Positions 44,722 to 54,113 of a stretch of DNA of 64,000 bases are shown piece by piece. The first letter of the stretch is position 1. Every line of letters begins with the position of its first letter. The position numbers were made by a program, and so were the translations under genes. Under the pieces are notes generated by a model. The model ran no database searches and was not told the DNA's origin. It was given only the letters and a program-made list of their open reading frames with translations. Where the stretch lies: positions 62,001 through 126,000 of the forward strand of contig NZ_JAFMOX010000055.1 in NCBI RefSeq assembly GCF_019049655.1, read 5' to 3'. The DNA is from Rahnella rivi. GTDB taxonomy: Bacteria > Pseudomonadota > Gammaproteobacteria > Enterobacterales > Enterobacteriaceae.

Positions 44722-47700
44722 ATGATCACCACTGACGGTAATAACGCAGTCGCTTCCGTGGCTTATCGCACTAACGAAGTCATTGCCATCTATCCGATCA
44801 CGCCGAGTTCTACCATGGCCGAAATTGCCGGTGCCTGGTCAGGCGAAGGAAAGAAAAATTTGTGGGGCGATGTCCCGACGGTAATGGAAATGCAGTCCGA
44901 GGCCGGCGCGATTTCCACCGTCCACGGCGCGTTGCAGACCGGCGCATTATCGACCTCTTTCACCTCGTCGCAGGGTCTGTTGCTGATGATCCCGGTTCTG
45001 TACAAACTGGCCGGTCAGCTGACGCCGTTTGTATTGCACGTCGCCGCCCGTACCGTGGCGACGCACGCGCTGTCGATATTTGGCGATCACTCCGACGTTA
45101 TGGCGGTACGCCAGACTGGCTGCGCCCTGCTCTCTGCCGCCAGTGTGCAGGAAGCCCAGGATTTCGCGCTGATTTCGCAGGTCGCCAGCCTCAACAGCCG
45201 CGTGCCGTTTATCCATTTCTTCGACGGTTTCCGCACCTCGCATGAAATCAATAAAATTGCCCCGCTGAGTGACGATACCCTCCAGCAGATGCTGCCGCAG
45301 GCGCAGATTGACGCCCACCGCGCCCGCGCACTTTCACCTGATCATCCGGTGATCCGTGGCACCTCCGCTAACCCGGACACGTATTTCCAGTCGCGTGAAG
45401 CCACCAATCCTTACTACAACGCCACCTGCCAGCATGTTATTGACGCAATGAATGCATTTGCCGCCCTCACCGGCCGCGAATATAAGCCGTTCGACTATGT
45501 CGGCGATCCGCAGGCCGAACGGGTGATCGTCCTTATGGGCTCCGGCATTGGCACCGCAGAAGAAGTGATCGAAACCCTGAATGCGCGGGGCGAGAAAGTC
45601 GGCGTGCTGAAAGTGCGTTTGTACCGCCCGTTCAGTGCCGGACATCTGTTGTCCGTGCTGCCGCAAACGGTGAAAAACATTGCGGTGCTCGATCGCACCA
45701 AAGAGCCGGGCTCGCTGGCCGAGCCGTTGTACCTGGACGTGATGACCGCGCTGGCCGAAGCCTATTCGCGTGGCGAACGTGATTCGCTGCCGAAAGTGAT
45801 CGGTGGCCGTTACGGATTATCCTCGAAAGAGTTCGGCCCGGACTGCGTGATGTCAGTATTTCGCGAACTGTCGCTGAGCCAGCCGCGCCCGCGCTTTACT
45901 GTCGGCATTTATGACGACGTCACCGGGTTGTCCCTGCCGGTAACAGAAGAAGAGTTGCCGGAGCGCGCCTCTCTGGAAGCGTTGTTCTACGGGCTGGGCA
46001 GCGACGGCTCGGTGTCGGCGACCAAAAACAACATCAAAATCATCGGTAACAGCACGCCGATGTACGCGCAGGGTTACTTCGTTTACGACTCCAAAAAGGC
46101 CGGAGGCCTGACGGTGTCGCACTTGCGCGTCAGCCAATCTCCGATCAAGTCTGCCTATCTGGTGACGCAGGCGCATTTCGTGGCGTGTCATCAGTGGCAG
46201 TTTATCGATCTTTACCAGATGGCAGAGCGCCTGCGTCATGGCGGTATTTTCCTGTTGAATACGCCATTCAGCGCCGATGAAGTCTGGGCGCGGCTGCCGC
46301 TGGAAGTGCAGGCGACCCTGCATCAGCGTGAAGCCCGTTTCTACGTGATCAACGCCGCCAAAATTGCCCGGGAATGTAAACTCGGCGCACGCATTAATAC
46401 CGTCATGCAGATGGCGTTCTTCCACCTGACGCAGATCCTGCCGGGTGACGAAGCGCTGAAAGAATTGCAGGGTGCAATCGCCCGCAGCTACAGCAGCAAA
46501 GGCGAAGACGTGGTGACCCGCAACTGGATGGCGCTCGGGGCAACGCTGGAAGAACTGGTTGCCGTGCCGTTGCAGCCCATTCCTGAAAACCCGCGCAAAC
46601 GCCCGCCGATCGTCTCCGATGCCGCACCGGACTTTGTGAAAACGGTGACCGCCGCGATGCTGGCAGGTCTTGGCGATGCGCTGCCGGTTTCGGCGTTCCC
46701 GCCGGACGGCACCTGGCCAACCGGCACCACGCAGTGGGAAAAACGCAACATTGCCGAAGAAGTGCCGATCTGGAAACCGGATTTGTGTACCCAGTGCAAC
46801 CACTGCGTCGCCGCCTGCCCGCATTCGGCGATCCGCGCCAAAGTGGTTCAGCCTGAATACCTGGACGCTGCGCCGTCTGCACTGCAATCGCTGGATGTGA
46901 AATCCCGCGATATGCGCGGCCAGAAATACGTGTTGCAGGTCGCACCGGAAGACTGCACCGGCTGTAATCTGTGCGTCGAAGTCTGCCCGGCGAAAGATCG
47001 TCAGGATCCGTCGATCAAAGCCATTAACATGGCGGATCGCATTGAGCATCTGGAGGAAGAACGCGAAAACTACGACTTCTTCCTCAAACTGCCGGAGATT
47101 GATCAAAGCACGCTGGAACGCATCGACATCCGCACGTCGCAGCTGATCACGCCGCTGTTTGAGTATTCCGGTGCCTGCTCCGGCTGTGGCGAAACGCCGT
47201 ACATCAAACTGATTACCCAGCTGTATGGCGACCGCTTGCTGATCGCCAACGCCACCGGTTGTTCCTCGATTTACGGCGGTAACCTGCCGTCCACGCCTTA
47301 CACCACCAACGCCGAAGGCCGTGGTCCGGCCTGGGCGAACTCGCTGTTTGAAGATAACGCCGAGTTCGGTCTGGGCTTCCGGCTGACGGTTGATCAGCAC
47401 CGCCGCCGCGTGCTGCGCTTAGTCGCCTCGCTGGAGGAACATATTCCGGCGGACGTCTTAGGCGGCCTGCGCGATGACACTTCCACGCCGGAAGTGAAAC
47501 GCGAACACGTCACGGCGCTGCGTAAAATTCTGGCAGACATCGACACGCCGGACGCACGGCAGCTGGCAACGGACGCCGATTATCTGGTGGATAAATCCAT
47601 CTGGCTGATTGGCGGCGACGGCTGGGCGTATGACATTGGTTTCGGCGGGCTGGATCACGTGTTGAGCCTGACGGAAAACGTCAACGTGCTGGTGCTCGAT

Positions 47701-48246
47701 ACCCAGTGTTATTCCAACACCGGCGGACAGCAGTCGAAAGCCACCCCGCTCGGCGCGGTGACGAAATTCGCCGAACAGGGCAAACGCAAATCGCGTAAAG
47801 ATCTGGGTGTCAGCATGATGATGTACGGCCATGTTTACGTCGCGCAGATTTCCCTCGGTGCGCAGCTCAACCAGACCGTCAAAGCCATTCAGGAAGCCGA
47901 AGCCTATCCGGGGCCGTCGCTGATTATCGCGTACAGCCCGTGCGAGGAACACGGCTATGATCTGGCACTCAGCCACGATCAGATGAAACAGCTGACCACC
48001 ACCGGTTTCTGGCCGCTGTACCGCTTCGACCCGCGTCGTGTGGAAGAAGGGAAACCGGCGCTGGCGCTCGACTCAAGGCCACCATCCAGCGGGCTGACTG
48101 ACACGCTCAATAACGAGCAGCGTTTCAGAAGGCTGAATGCACAGCAGCCGGAAGTCGCGGAAATGTTGTATGCCGCAGCGGAGAAAGAGTTGCAGCAGAA
48201 ATATGATTTTCTGGCGATGCTGGCAGGGAAGAAAACGGAGTCTTAA
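44722..48246 (+). CDS. nifJ: Pyruvate:flavodoxin/ferredoxin oxidoreductase
   Basis: Cytoplasmic enzyme of 1174 residues making acetyl-CoA and CO2 from pyruvate and reducing flavodoxin or ferredoxin. Order: pyruvate-binding domain I (IYPITPSSTMAE at about 25-36), domain II, gamma domain, two 4Fe-4S motifs CTQCNHCVAACP (about 688) and CTGCNLCVEVCP (about 744), then the TPP domain starting CSGCGETPY (about 818) with the GDGWAYDIGFGG TPP/Mg motif. It corresponds to E. coli ydbK by position beside hslJ-ydbJ, so it is the housekeeping copy and not evidence of nitrogen fixation. Ends beside a repeat remnant. Confidence 0.96.
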   Translation: MITTDGNNAVASVAYRTNEVIAIYPITPSSTMAEIAGAWSGEGKKNLWGDVPTVMEMQSEAGAISTVHGALQTGALSTSFTSSQGLLLMIPVLYKLAGQLTPFVLHVAARTVATHALSIFGDHSDVMAVRQTGCALLSAASVQEAQDFALISQVASLNSRVPFIHFFDGFRTSHEINKIAPLSDDTLQQMLPQAQIDAHRARALSPDHPVIRGTSANPDTYFQSREATNPYYNATCQHVIDAMNAFAALTGREYKPFDYVGDPQAERVIVLMGSGIGTAEEVIETLNARGEKVGVLKVRLYRPFSAGHLLSVLPQTVKNIAVLDRTKEPGSLAEPLYLDVMTALAEAYSRGERDSLPKVIGGRYGLSSKEFGPDCVMSVFRELSLSQPRPRFTVGIYDDVTGLSLPVTEEELPERASLEALFYGLGSDGSVSATKNNIKIIGNSTPMYAQGYFVYDSKKAGGLTVSHLRVSQSPIKSAYLVTQAHFVACHQWQFIDLYQMAERLRHGGIFLLNTPFSADEVWARLPLEVQATLHQREARFYVINAAKIARECKLGARINTVMQMAFFHLTQILPGDEALKELQGAIARSYSSKGEDVVTRNWMALGATLEELVAVPLQPIPENPRKRPPIVSDAAPDFVKTVTAAMLAGLGDALPVSAFPPDGTWPTGTTQWEKRNIAEEVPIWKPDLCTQCNHCVAACPHSAIRAKVVQPEYLDAAPSALQSLDVKSRDMRGQKYVLQVAPEDCTGCNLCVEVCPAKDRQDPSIKAINMADRIEHLEEERENYDFFLKLPEIDQSTLERIDIRTSQLITPLFEYSGACSGCGETPYIKLITQLYGDRLLIANATGCSSIYGGNLPSTPYTTNAEGRGPAWANSLFEDNAEFGLGFRLTVDQHRRRVLRLVASLEEHIPADVLGGLRDDTSTPEVKREHVTALRKILADIDTPDARQLATDADYLVDKSIWLIGGDGWAYDIGFGGLDHVLSLTENVNVLVLDTQCYSNTGGQQSKATPLGAVTKFAEQGKRKSRKDLGVSMMMYGHVYVAQISLGAQLNQTVKAIQEAEAYPGPSLIIAYSPCEEHGYDLALSHDQMKQLTTTGFWPLYRFDPRRVEEGKPALALDSRPPSSGLTDTLNNEQRFRRLNAQQPEVAEMLYAAAEKELQQKYDFLAMLAGKKTES

Positions 48247-48252
48247 GTCTCG

Positions 48253-48312
48253 CGGTAATAACCGGAGCCGCTGGTGGAATATAGCCCGCCAGCGGCAACC
48301 CACGACCTGAAA
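48253..48312. repeat. Shrunken remnant of the foldback element
   Basis: GGTAATAACCGGAGCCGCTG, TGGAATATAGCCCGC and AGCGGCAACCCACG match the right arm of the foldback element (copy B near 53955-54075), but the region between AGCGGC and GGCAACCCACG, which contains the variable hairpin, is missing. It begins 7 bases after the nifJ stop. Confidence 0.7.
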
Positions 48313-48313
48313 A

Positions 48314-50971
48314 TCAAACTAACGCATATTTCACCCGATATTCCCCCGACCCCACTTCCGCCGTATACCCTTGCACGCAGGGCACAAAATCAATGCCATC
48401 GGTTTCATGCAATGTTTTGCCGTCCGTCAGAAGGAGCGTTGCGGAGGTGTTGGCCGGAATGCTGACCCGAAGATCCACTGTCTGACCATTCACTTCCCAG
48501 CGCACGCCTATCGCGCCGTAAATCGACTGATAACGGGCATCGAGCCAGTCAAGGCCGCCGCCAGGCCGCGGCTGAATGACCGCATGTTTGAATCCGGGCT
48601 GATCTTCGTCAGCTTCAATGCCTGCCGCTACGCGGTATAACCATTCACCCACCGCGCCATAGGCGTAATGATTGAATGAATTCATGTCCGCGCTCCACAT
48701 TGAGCCGTCGGGTTTGATGCCATCCCAGTGCTCCCAAATCGTCGTCGCACCGGCTTTGACCTGATACAACCATGACGGGAAATCGTCTTTCAGCAATAAC
48801 TGCCAGGCCTCCTTCAGCCGGCCATTCTGGCTGAGGGCATGACAGAAATAAGATGTGCCGACGAAGCCGGTCACCAGATGGCCGTCGTGCTCGTTTAACA
48901 GTTCGACCAGCGTCTCTGTTGTTCTCTGGCGGAAGGCCTCCGGAACCAGATTAAAATAGAGCGCCAGAATATGTGCCGTCTGGGTTCTGGCCGCCAGCCT
49001 GCCGGCGGGAGTGAAGAACTCCTGCTGGAAACGGTGGACGATTTTGTCATGCAGATCGGCGTATTTGCGGTGATCCGCGGTGCGGTTTAATACGCTGGCG
49101 GCCTTAGAAAACAGCAGCGTGGAATAAGCAAAGTAGGCCGTGCAGGTCAGATCGTTGGGCGTTGCCCCGAAATAGCTGCCTTCTTTTGCGTCCAGCGCCA
49201 CCCAGTCGCCAAACTGGAGTTTATAGCGCCAGAGGTGATGCTCTGAATGCGCCTCCATGAAATCAATCCAGCCTTTCATGCTGTCGTACTGATCTTCAAG
49301 CACCCGCGTATCGCCGTACATCAGATACATCGTCCAGGGGTTGATCACCGCCGCATCGGCCCACGCAGAAGCCGAATGGGTGCCGCCATCGGCCAGCAAA
49401 CGATCTTTGCCGCAATGGTTGGTCAGAATGTCCGGGACAACATGCGGCACGCCGCCTTCAGGTGTCTGGTCATAACGCAGGTCGGTCAGCCATTTGGCGA
49501 AGAAATTTCGCGTCTGCATCAGATAACTGGCGGTGCGGCAGAAAATCTGCGCATCCCCCGTCCAGCCGAGCCGCTCATCGCGCTGCGGGCAGTCCGTTGG
49601 CACATCGATAAAGTTGCCTTTCAGTCCCCACAGAATATTGTGATGCAACTGATTGAGTTCCGCACTGGAGCAGGAGAATTCGCCGGTTTGTTCCATCGCA
49701 GAGTGCAGGACAATGGCGGTGAAATTATTCAGATCCACCTCACCCGGATACTCCTCGACTTTTACATAACGGAACCCCTGCCAGGTAAAGTGCGGATGCC
49801 AGCACTCTTCCCCTTCACCTTTGAGCACATATTCGGTGCGCTGCTTCGCGGAGCGCAGATTATCGAGATAGACATTTCCCGCGGCGTCCAGCACTTCGAA
49901 ATGGCGCAGTATCACTTTCTGCCCCGCGCGGCCTTTAACGCAAAATTCCACCCAGCCGCTGAGGTTTTGACCGAAGTCGATCACGCGGTCGCCCTGCGGC
50001 GTGGTGATCATCGCGACCGGCTTCAGCCTTTCTGTCTGCTTGACCGCGCCGCTTGCCTGCGCTTTAAGCACCGTTTTATCGCCTGCCATCACCCTGACCG
50101 GCCGCCAGACCCGCGGGGTGAATTTCTGCGAGCTCCAGCCGGTTTGTTCTTGCCGGGCGTCGTAAATTTCGCCGTCATAAATTTCCGCAAACAGAATGGG
50201 AGAATCGTCCCCTTCCCAGCTTTCGTCAGTGTTAATGATGTCTTGTGAGCCGTCGGTATAGGTAATGACAACCTGACAAATAAGCGCGGTATTTTCGCCA
50301 TAATAATTACGGTCGCGGGTGAACCCCATATCGCCCTTATACCAGCCGGCACCTAACATCGCGCCGATAACATTTAGCCCGCCGCTGAGGATATCCGTGA
50401 GATCATACGTCTGATAAAGCAAATGATGAGCGTAACTGGTCCATCCCGGCGTCAGTTCATCTGTGCCGACTTTATTCCCGTTCACATACAACTGATAAAT
50501 ACCCCACGCACTGACATGCGCAAACGCGGAGGAAATGGATTTATGACTGTCTGCTTCGAAGGTTTTTCTTACCAGCGTGGCTTTTGAGTTATTTTTGTCC
50601 TCTGGTTTCTCCGCCGAAATAAACTCTGCGCGCCAACCGCTATCAAGCAGACCGGTAATAAACCCGGCAGGTTCGCTCCATGCGCTGGTTTCAGCATAAT
50701 TATCCTGTACACGTACACGGACAAAATAACGGGCAGAAGGCATTAATGTGACATTCGCTAAAACAATATTGTTCGACTGTTCACTGTGCTGGACGCCGCT
50801 GTCGAAAATGATCTGGTTAAAACAAATATCCTGACTGATTTGCAGCTGATACGAGGTTTGTCTGACATTGCGATGACGGCTCTCGATTTTCCATCCCATC
50901 ACGGGTAACCTTTCCACGCCCGATAAAGCCGGTTCGTGGTCTAACGTCAGTTTGCTCACTGATAACATCAT
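48314..50971 (-). CDS. Alpha-L-rhamnosidase, GH78
   Basis: Glycoside hydrolase of 885 residues, without signal peptide, so probably cytoplasmic. Order: N-terminal beta domain with ESRHRNVRQTSYQLQIS, Bac_rhamnosid_N (WRAEFISA, about 135-300, with WGIYQLYVNGNKVGTDEL), a middle beta domain, the (alpha/alpha)6 catalytic domain starting near DCPQRDERLGWTGDAQIF and containing WEHWDGIKPDG, and a C-terminal beta domain. It removes terminal L-rhamnose from plant glycosides or pectic fragments. Third gene after an AraC regulator and an MFS porter on the same strand. Confidence 0.93.
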   Translation of the reverse strand: MMLSVSKLTLDHEPALSGVERLPVMGWKIESRHRNVRQTSYQLQISQDICFNQIIFDSGVQHSEQSNNIVLANVTLMPSARYFVRVRVQDNYAETSAWSEPAGFITGLLDSGWRAEFISAEKPEDKNNSKATLVRKTFEADSHKSISSAFAHVSAWGIYQLYVNGNKVGTDELTPGWTSYAHHLLYQTYDLTDILSGGLNVIGAMLGAGWYKGDMGFTRDRNYYGENTALICQVVITYTDGSQDIINTDESWEGDDSPILFAEIYDGEIYDARQEQTGWSSQKFTPRVWRPVRVMAGDKTVLKAQASGAVKQTERLKPVAMITTPQGDRVIDFGQNLSGWVEFCVKGRAGQKVILRHFEVLDAAGNVYLDNLRSAKQRTEYVLKGEGEECWHPHFTWQGFRYVKVEEYPGEVDLNNFTAIVLHSAMEQTGEFSCSSAELNQLHHNILWGLKGNFIDVPTDCPQRDERLGWTGDAQIFCRTASYLMQTRNFFAKWLTDLRYDQTPEGGVPHVVPDILTNHCGKDRLLADGGTHSASAWADAAVINPWTMYLMYGDTRVLEDQYDSMKGWIDFMEAHSEHHLWRYKLQFGDWVALDAKEGSYFGATPNDLTCTAYFAYSTLLFSKAASVLNRTADHRKYADLHDKIVHRFQQEFFTPAGRLAARTQTAHILALYFNLVPEAFRQRTTETLVELLNEHDGHLVTGFVGTSYFCHALSQNGRLKEAWQLLLKDDFPSWLYQVKAGATTIWEHWDGIKPDGSMWSADMNSFNHYAYGAVGEWLYRVAAGIEADEDQPGFKHAVIQPRPGGGLDWLDARYQSIYGAIGVRWEVNGQTVDLRVSIPANTSATLLLTDGKTLHETDGIDFVPCVQGYTAEVGSGEYRVKYALV

Positions 50972-51013
50972 TTCGCATTCCTTATGTAAGGGGATCCTTT
51001 CACTGTGAAAGAA

Positions 51014-52312
51014 TTAAATTTTTGCTGCGGGCGTATCAATATGAAATACCGGCGAATCCTCAAAGAAAGGTTCAGCCTCACTTTTAAATTCATTACGGGG
51101 TTTACCGTGGAAACACAGCCAGCCAATCAATAATCCGAGTGCCACGACCGTGGATAAAATCGAGTACAGCGCAATCGGCCCGGCATCGAGTAATAACGGA
51201 GTGACAAAGGCCAGCAAACCGCAGGATAAACGGGAAATCGCCACAATAATGCCCTGCGCCGTTGAGCGGAGCATGGTCGGGAATGATTCCTGCGACCAGA
51301 CTTTCATAATGCCTTCAAACGCCAGCCCGCTGCCCAGCGCGGTAAAGAACAAACAGCTGAACCAGGAGATGGGAGAGAAATTAAATATTACCGGCAGGAA
51401 AAATCCCCCGGCAAAACAGAAGGCGCCGAGAATAAAGGTCGGCATCCGTTTTTTCGTATCGACAAACCGCATAAACATAATTCCCGCCACCACGCCTACC
51501 GGCATGGTCATCAGGTTCCACAGAGAATTTTTCTCCACGCTGATGCCTACCACGTTCACCGCAATATATGTCCCAAACTGCCCGCCTGTATTCGCAGCAA
51601 GATTGGTGAAGCTGTAGAAAATACACAGCGCGACGAAGGGCCAGAGATATTTCCCCCGGATCAGATCCTTAAATGCTGTCTTTTGGGCACGAACGCTGGA
51701 AATGCCTTTTTCACGATCTTGTTTAGCACTCAGCCATAATCCCGATTCCGGTATAGTGCAGCGTAATAACAGTAATATTGCCGCGACAACGCAAACATGA
51801 AGGTACATGATTTGTGCCCCAGCCTGGCCCCAGCCGCCCACCATGGCGGAAATCGCCATCGTCATCACGATGCCCAGGAACCATAAAAGATTGGAAAGCC
51901 CGATAATTTTGCCCCGGTTTTTATCGGTAGCCGCTTCGGCAATGGTGGCTAATGAAACCGGCAGATCGGCCCCCGTTCCCAGCCCGACGAAAAGAGTGCC
52001 GATAAGCAGCATCTGGAAATTAATGCCAAACGCCAGTAACAGGGTGCCGGTAATAATCATCGCCATGGTGGTGATAAAGACTTTACGTCTGCCATAACAA
52101 TCTCCCAGCCTGCCGCCAAGAAGTGCCCCGAGTGCAATACATAACGTTAATACACCGGAAAGGATCCCGATTTCCACTGACGTTGTTCCGATGGCTTTCT
52201 GATAAATAACCAGTGCCGTTCCGTTTGATACAATTGCCGAAGAATCAATATAAGAGGCCATGCCAGAGACTCCCCCCACATACCAGGGATTTGTCCGTTT
52301 GATGATTGACAT
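51014..52312 (-). CDS. MFS sugar-porter family transporter (rhamnoside uptake?)
   Basis: Inner-membrane transporter of 432 residues with about 12 hydrophobic segments. GGRLGDCYGRRKVF (between helices 2 and 3) is the MFS signature loop and IPESGLWL (after helix 6) resembles the sugar-porter PESPRxL motif. It lies 42 bases upstream of the rhamnosidase on the same strand, so it probably imports the rhamnosyl glycoside on which that enzyme acts. Ends in a long polar C-terminus. Confidence 0.88.
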   Translation of the reverse strand: MSIIKRTNPWYVGGVSGMASYIDSSAIVSNGTALVIYQKAIGTTSVEIGILSGVLTLCIALGALLGGRLGDCYGRRKVFITTMAMIITGTLLLAFGINFQMLLIGTLFVGLGTGADLPVSLATIAEAATDKNRGKIIGLSNLLWFLGIVMTMAISAMVGGWGQAGAQIMYLHVCVVAAILLLLRCTIPESGLWLSAKQDREKGISSVRAQKTAFKDLIRGKYLWPFVALCIFYSFTNLAANTGGQFGTYIAVNVVGISVEKNSLWNLMTMPVGVVAGIMFMRFVDTKKRMPTFILGAFCFAGGFFLPVIFNFSPISWFSCLFFTALGSGLAFEGIMKVWSQESFPTMLRSTAQGIIVAISRLSCGLLAFVTPLLLDAGPIALYSILSTVVALGLLIGWLCFHGKPRNEFKSEAEPFFEDSPVFHIDTPAAKI

Positions 52313-52398
52313 AATAATTACCTTTATGAGTTATCGTTAATTTTATCTCTCACTGTTTTTTGTTTTGCAGAGGAATGACTTATTTTTATCCGTGACGT

Positions 52399-53253
52399 TC
52401 AAATAACACTATTACTCACCCGCGCACGTTCCTGAGAGGGGGTGCGCTGAAACTGTTTTTTATAGGCTTCGGTTAAGCGCGGGGCGTTATTAAATCCGCA
52501 CAGCGTGGCAATTTTGCCAATCGGATAATCTGATGTGCGTAATAACTCCTGCGTTTTTAACAGGCGATACCGGCTCTGAAACTGTTCAGGCGTATATCCG
52601 GTTATTTCTTTAATAAAGCGGAACATGGTTCTTTTCGCCACGCCGCTTTCTTCGCATAAATAGTCCCAGTTAATGCTGCTGGCGTAATTCTCGCGTAAAT
52701 AATTGAGCAGGTGTCGCTTGCCGCTATCAGTGTTGTGGATGCGGTCCCCTTTTCTGCTGGCGCACTGAAAGAGCGTCACGATGATCGACAGCAGGCCGGA
52801 CTCCGCGCAGGCAAAGTAATGGCTGTCAAACTCTGCGTCGCACTGTGAATTAATCATGTCAGCCACGCTGCCTATTTTATTCAGTTCCTCATCGGTAAGG
52901 CTTACGTGATGTTTTTTCATCGTACAGGGAGGTTCGGCGATTGGATGAATTAACGCATCAATGTTTTGAATGAATTTAAATTCCCTTTCTTTATGCAGCA
53001 AGACATTTATCACGGACAATTTATTGGTTGACTGATAGCAGTGAATATCATTAGCCGCCACCAGAAAGAAGTCCCCTTTATAGATAAACTCCACCTGATC
53101 GTTGATAATATGAAACCCGCTACCGTGACGAACAATAACCAACTCATCAAATTCATGCCGGTGGACATCTTCCATCATTTGGTGATTCATATCGAATAAA
53201 CTGAAAGCGTGCTGTTCTGAAAGAAAGAAATCCCTGACCTGTAATGTCCTCAT
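52399..53253 (-). CDS. AraC-family regulator of the rhamnoside operon
   Basis: Regulator of 284 residues: an N-terminal cupin-like sensor domain (HEFDELVIVRHGSGFHIIND, about 30-55) and a C-terminal double helix-turn-helix (about 185-280, WDYLCEESGVAKRTMFRFIK and IGKIATLCGFNNAPRLTEAY). It is of RhaS/RhaR build. It is the first gene of the three-gene row with the MFS porter and rhamnosidase. Distinctly AT-rich compared with neighbours. An 11-base direct repeat GTAATAGTGAT at 53342 and 53389 lies upstream. Confidence 0.9.
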   Translation of the reverse strand: MRTLQVRDFFLSEQHAFSLFDMNHQMMEDVHRHEFDELVIVRHGSGFHIINDQVEFIYKGDFFLVAANDIHCYQSTNKLSVINVLLHKEREFKFIQNIDALIHPIAEPPCTMKKHHVSLTDEELNKIGSVADMINSQCDAEFDSHYFACAESGLLSIIVTLFQCASRKGDRIHNTDSGKRHLLNYLRENYASSINWDYLCEESGVAKRTMFRFIKEITGYTPEQFQSRYRLLKTQELLRTSDYPIGKIATLCGFNNAPRLTEAYKKQFQRTPSQERARVSNSVI

Positions 53254-53341
53254 AAAATCACCGAGTTAATTCCTTATAAGGGATTTAATTATTCATCCTG
53301 TTCCCTGAATGATTATTCCGCTCCGATGGCATGATTAAAGC

Positions 53342-53418
53342 GTAATAGTGATGACAAGTCTATAAGGCGGGTTGGCACTGGGGCGTAAGTAATAGTGATA
53401 TTTGTGTCATAAATGACA
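53342..53418. promoter_or_regulatory. Candidate control region of the rhamnoside operon
   Basis: Direct repeat GTAATAGTGAT at 53342-53352 and 53389-53399 (47-base period), and the palindrome TGTCAT-AA-ATGACA at 53405-53418. Placed 90-165 bases upstream of the AraC gene. AraC-family proteins often bind direct repeats. Not proven. Confidence 0.35.
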
Positions 53419-53429
53419 ATAGAGGGGGA

Positions 53430-54113
53430 ATGGGGATATTTCATATCTGGCTTCAGGTCAAGGGCAAGACCGTGGGTTGCCACCCACACCGGCCTTAGCG
53501 GCTGCGAATGCGTTTTAACGTCAAGACCTTGGGCTCGCCGCCCAAACGGGCCCAAAGGGTTTTAAACGAAACCCTTTGGAATCCTGCGTTTTTTTAACTG
53601 CGCGCTACCGCTCGCGGGCTATGTTTCAGAAACTCCTCCTATTGCCGCAAAATCCCGCCGCTGCGCGGTGCCCTCCGCTCGGGTTACAACCCGCGCAAAA
53701 ACATGCGCGGTTTTCCACCACTCCCTCCGGCGTGATTTTTGAGCGCGGCCAATGGCTATGTAATTCAAATGATTATTGAGACTTAATTTTCTGATTTATT
53801 TCTGAGTTATAAAGTCGAAAACGGTGAGGTTGTGCTTTAAGAAGCCTCTGGCCGCGCTCAAAACGACGTCGAATGAACGGTGAGAAACCGCGAGGGTATT
53901 TTTCCGAGCGGGTCCGAACCTGAAATGAGAGGACCGCGTAGCGGCGGCGTTTGCGGCAATAGCGGTAGCCGCTGGAATATAGCCCGCGAGCGGCAGCGCG
54001 CAGTGAAAGAGCCTGGGATTCTTAAGGGGGGCGGCGATAAGCCCCCCTTAAGGCCGGTGTGGGTGGCAACCCACGGTGTTGACCTTGAAGTTAGCTTTAA
54101 ACCCCTTTATCCC
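53430..54113. repeat. Large foldback intergenic element, copy B
   Basis: Element of about 680 bases with the same architecture as copy A at 26216: inverted arms (about 53430-53751 and 53849-54113) around a 97-base centre unlike that of copy A. Hairpins GTGGGT/ACCCAC occur near both outer ends. The variable hairpins are CCAAAGGGTTT / AAACCCTTTGG on the left and CTTAAGGGGGGC-type on the right. The left arm has about 60 extra bases with TTGGGC..GCCCAA. The right end overlaps the last codons and stop of the GntR gene. Confidence 0.85.

Noticed and set aside
45853..47400. 515-codon open frame antisense to nifJ
   Set aside because: High-GC shadow of a well-supported coding frame; no SD, no domain, Arg/Gly/Gln-rich translation.
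44722..48246. nifJ as evidence for a nitrogen-fixation cluster
   Set aside because: No other nif gene is present and the gene sits in the conserved hslJ-ydbJ-ydbK context, so it is the housekeeping pyruvate oxidoreductase.
49247..50248. 333-codon open frame antisense to the rhamnosidase
   Set aside because: Mirrors the codon periodicity of the real gene and has no recognisable domain.
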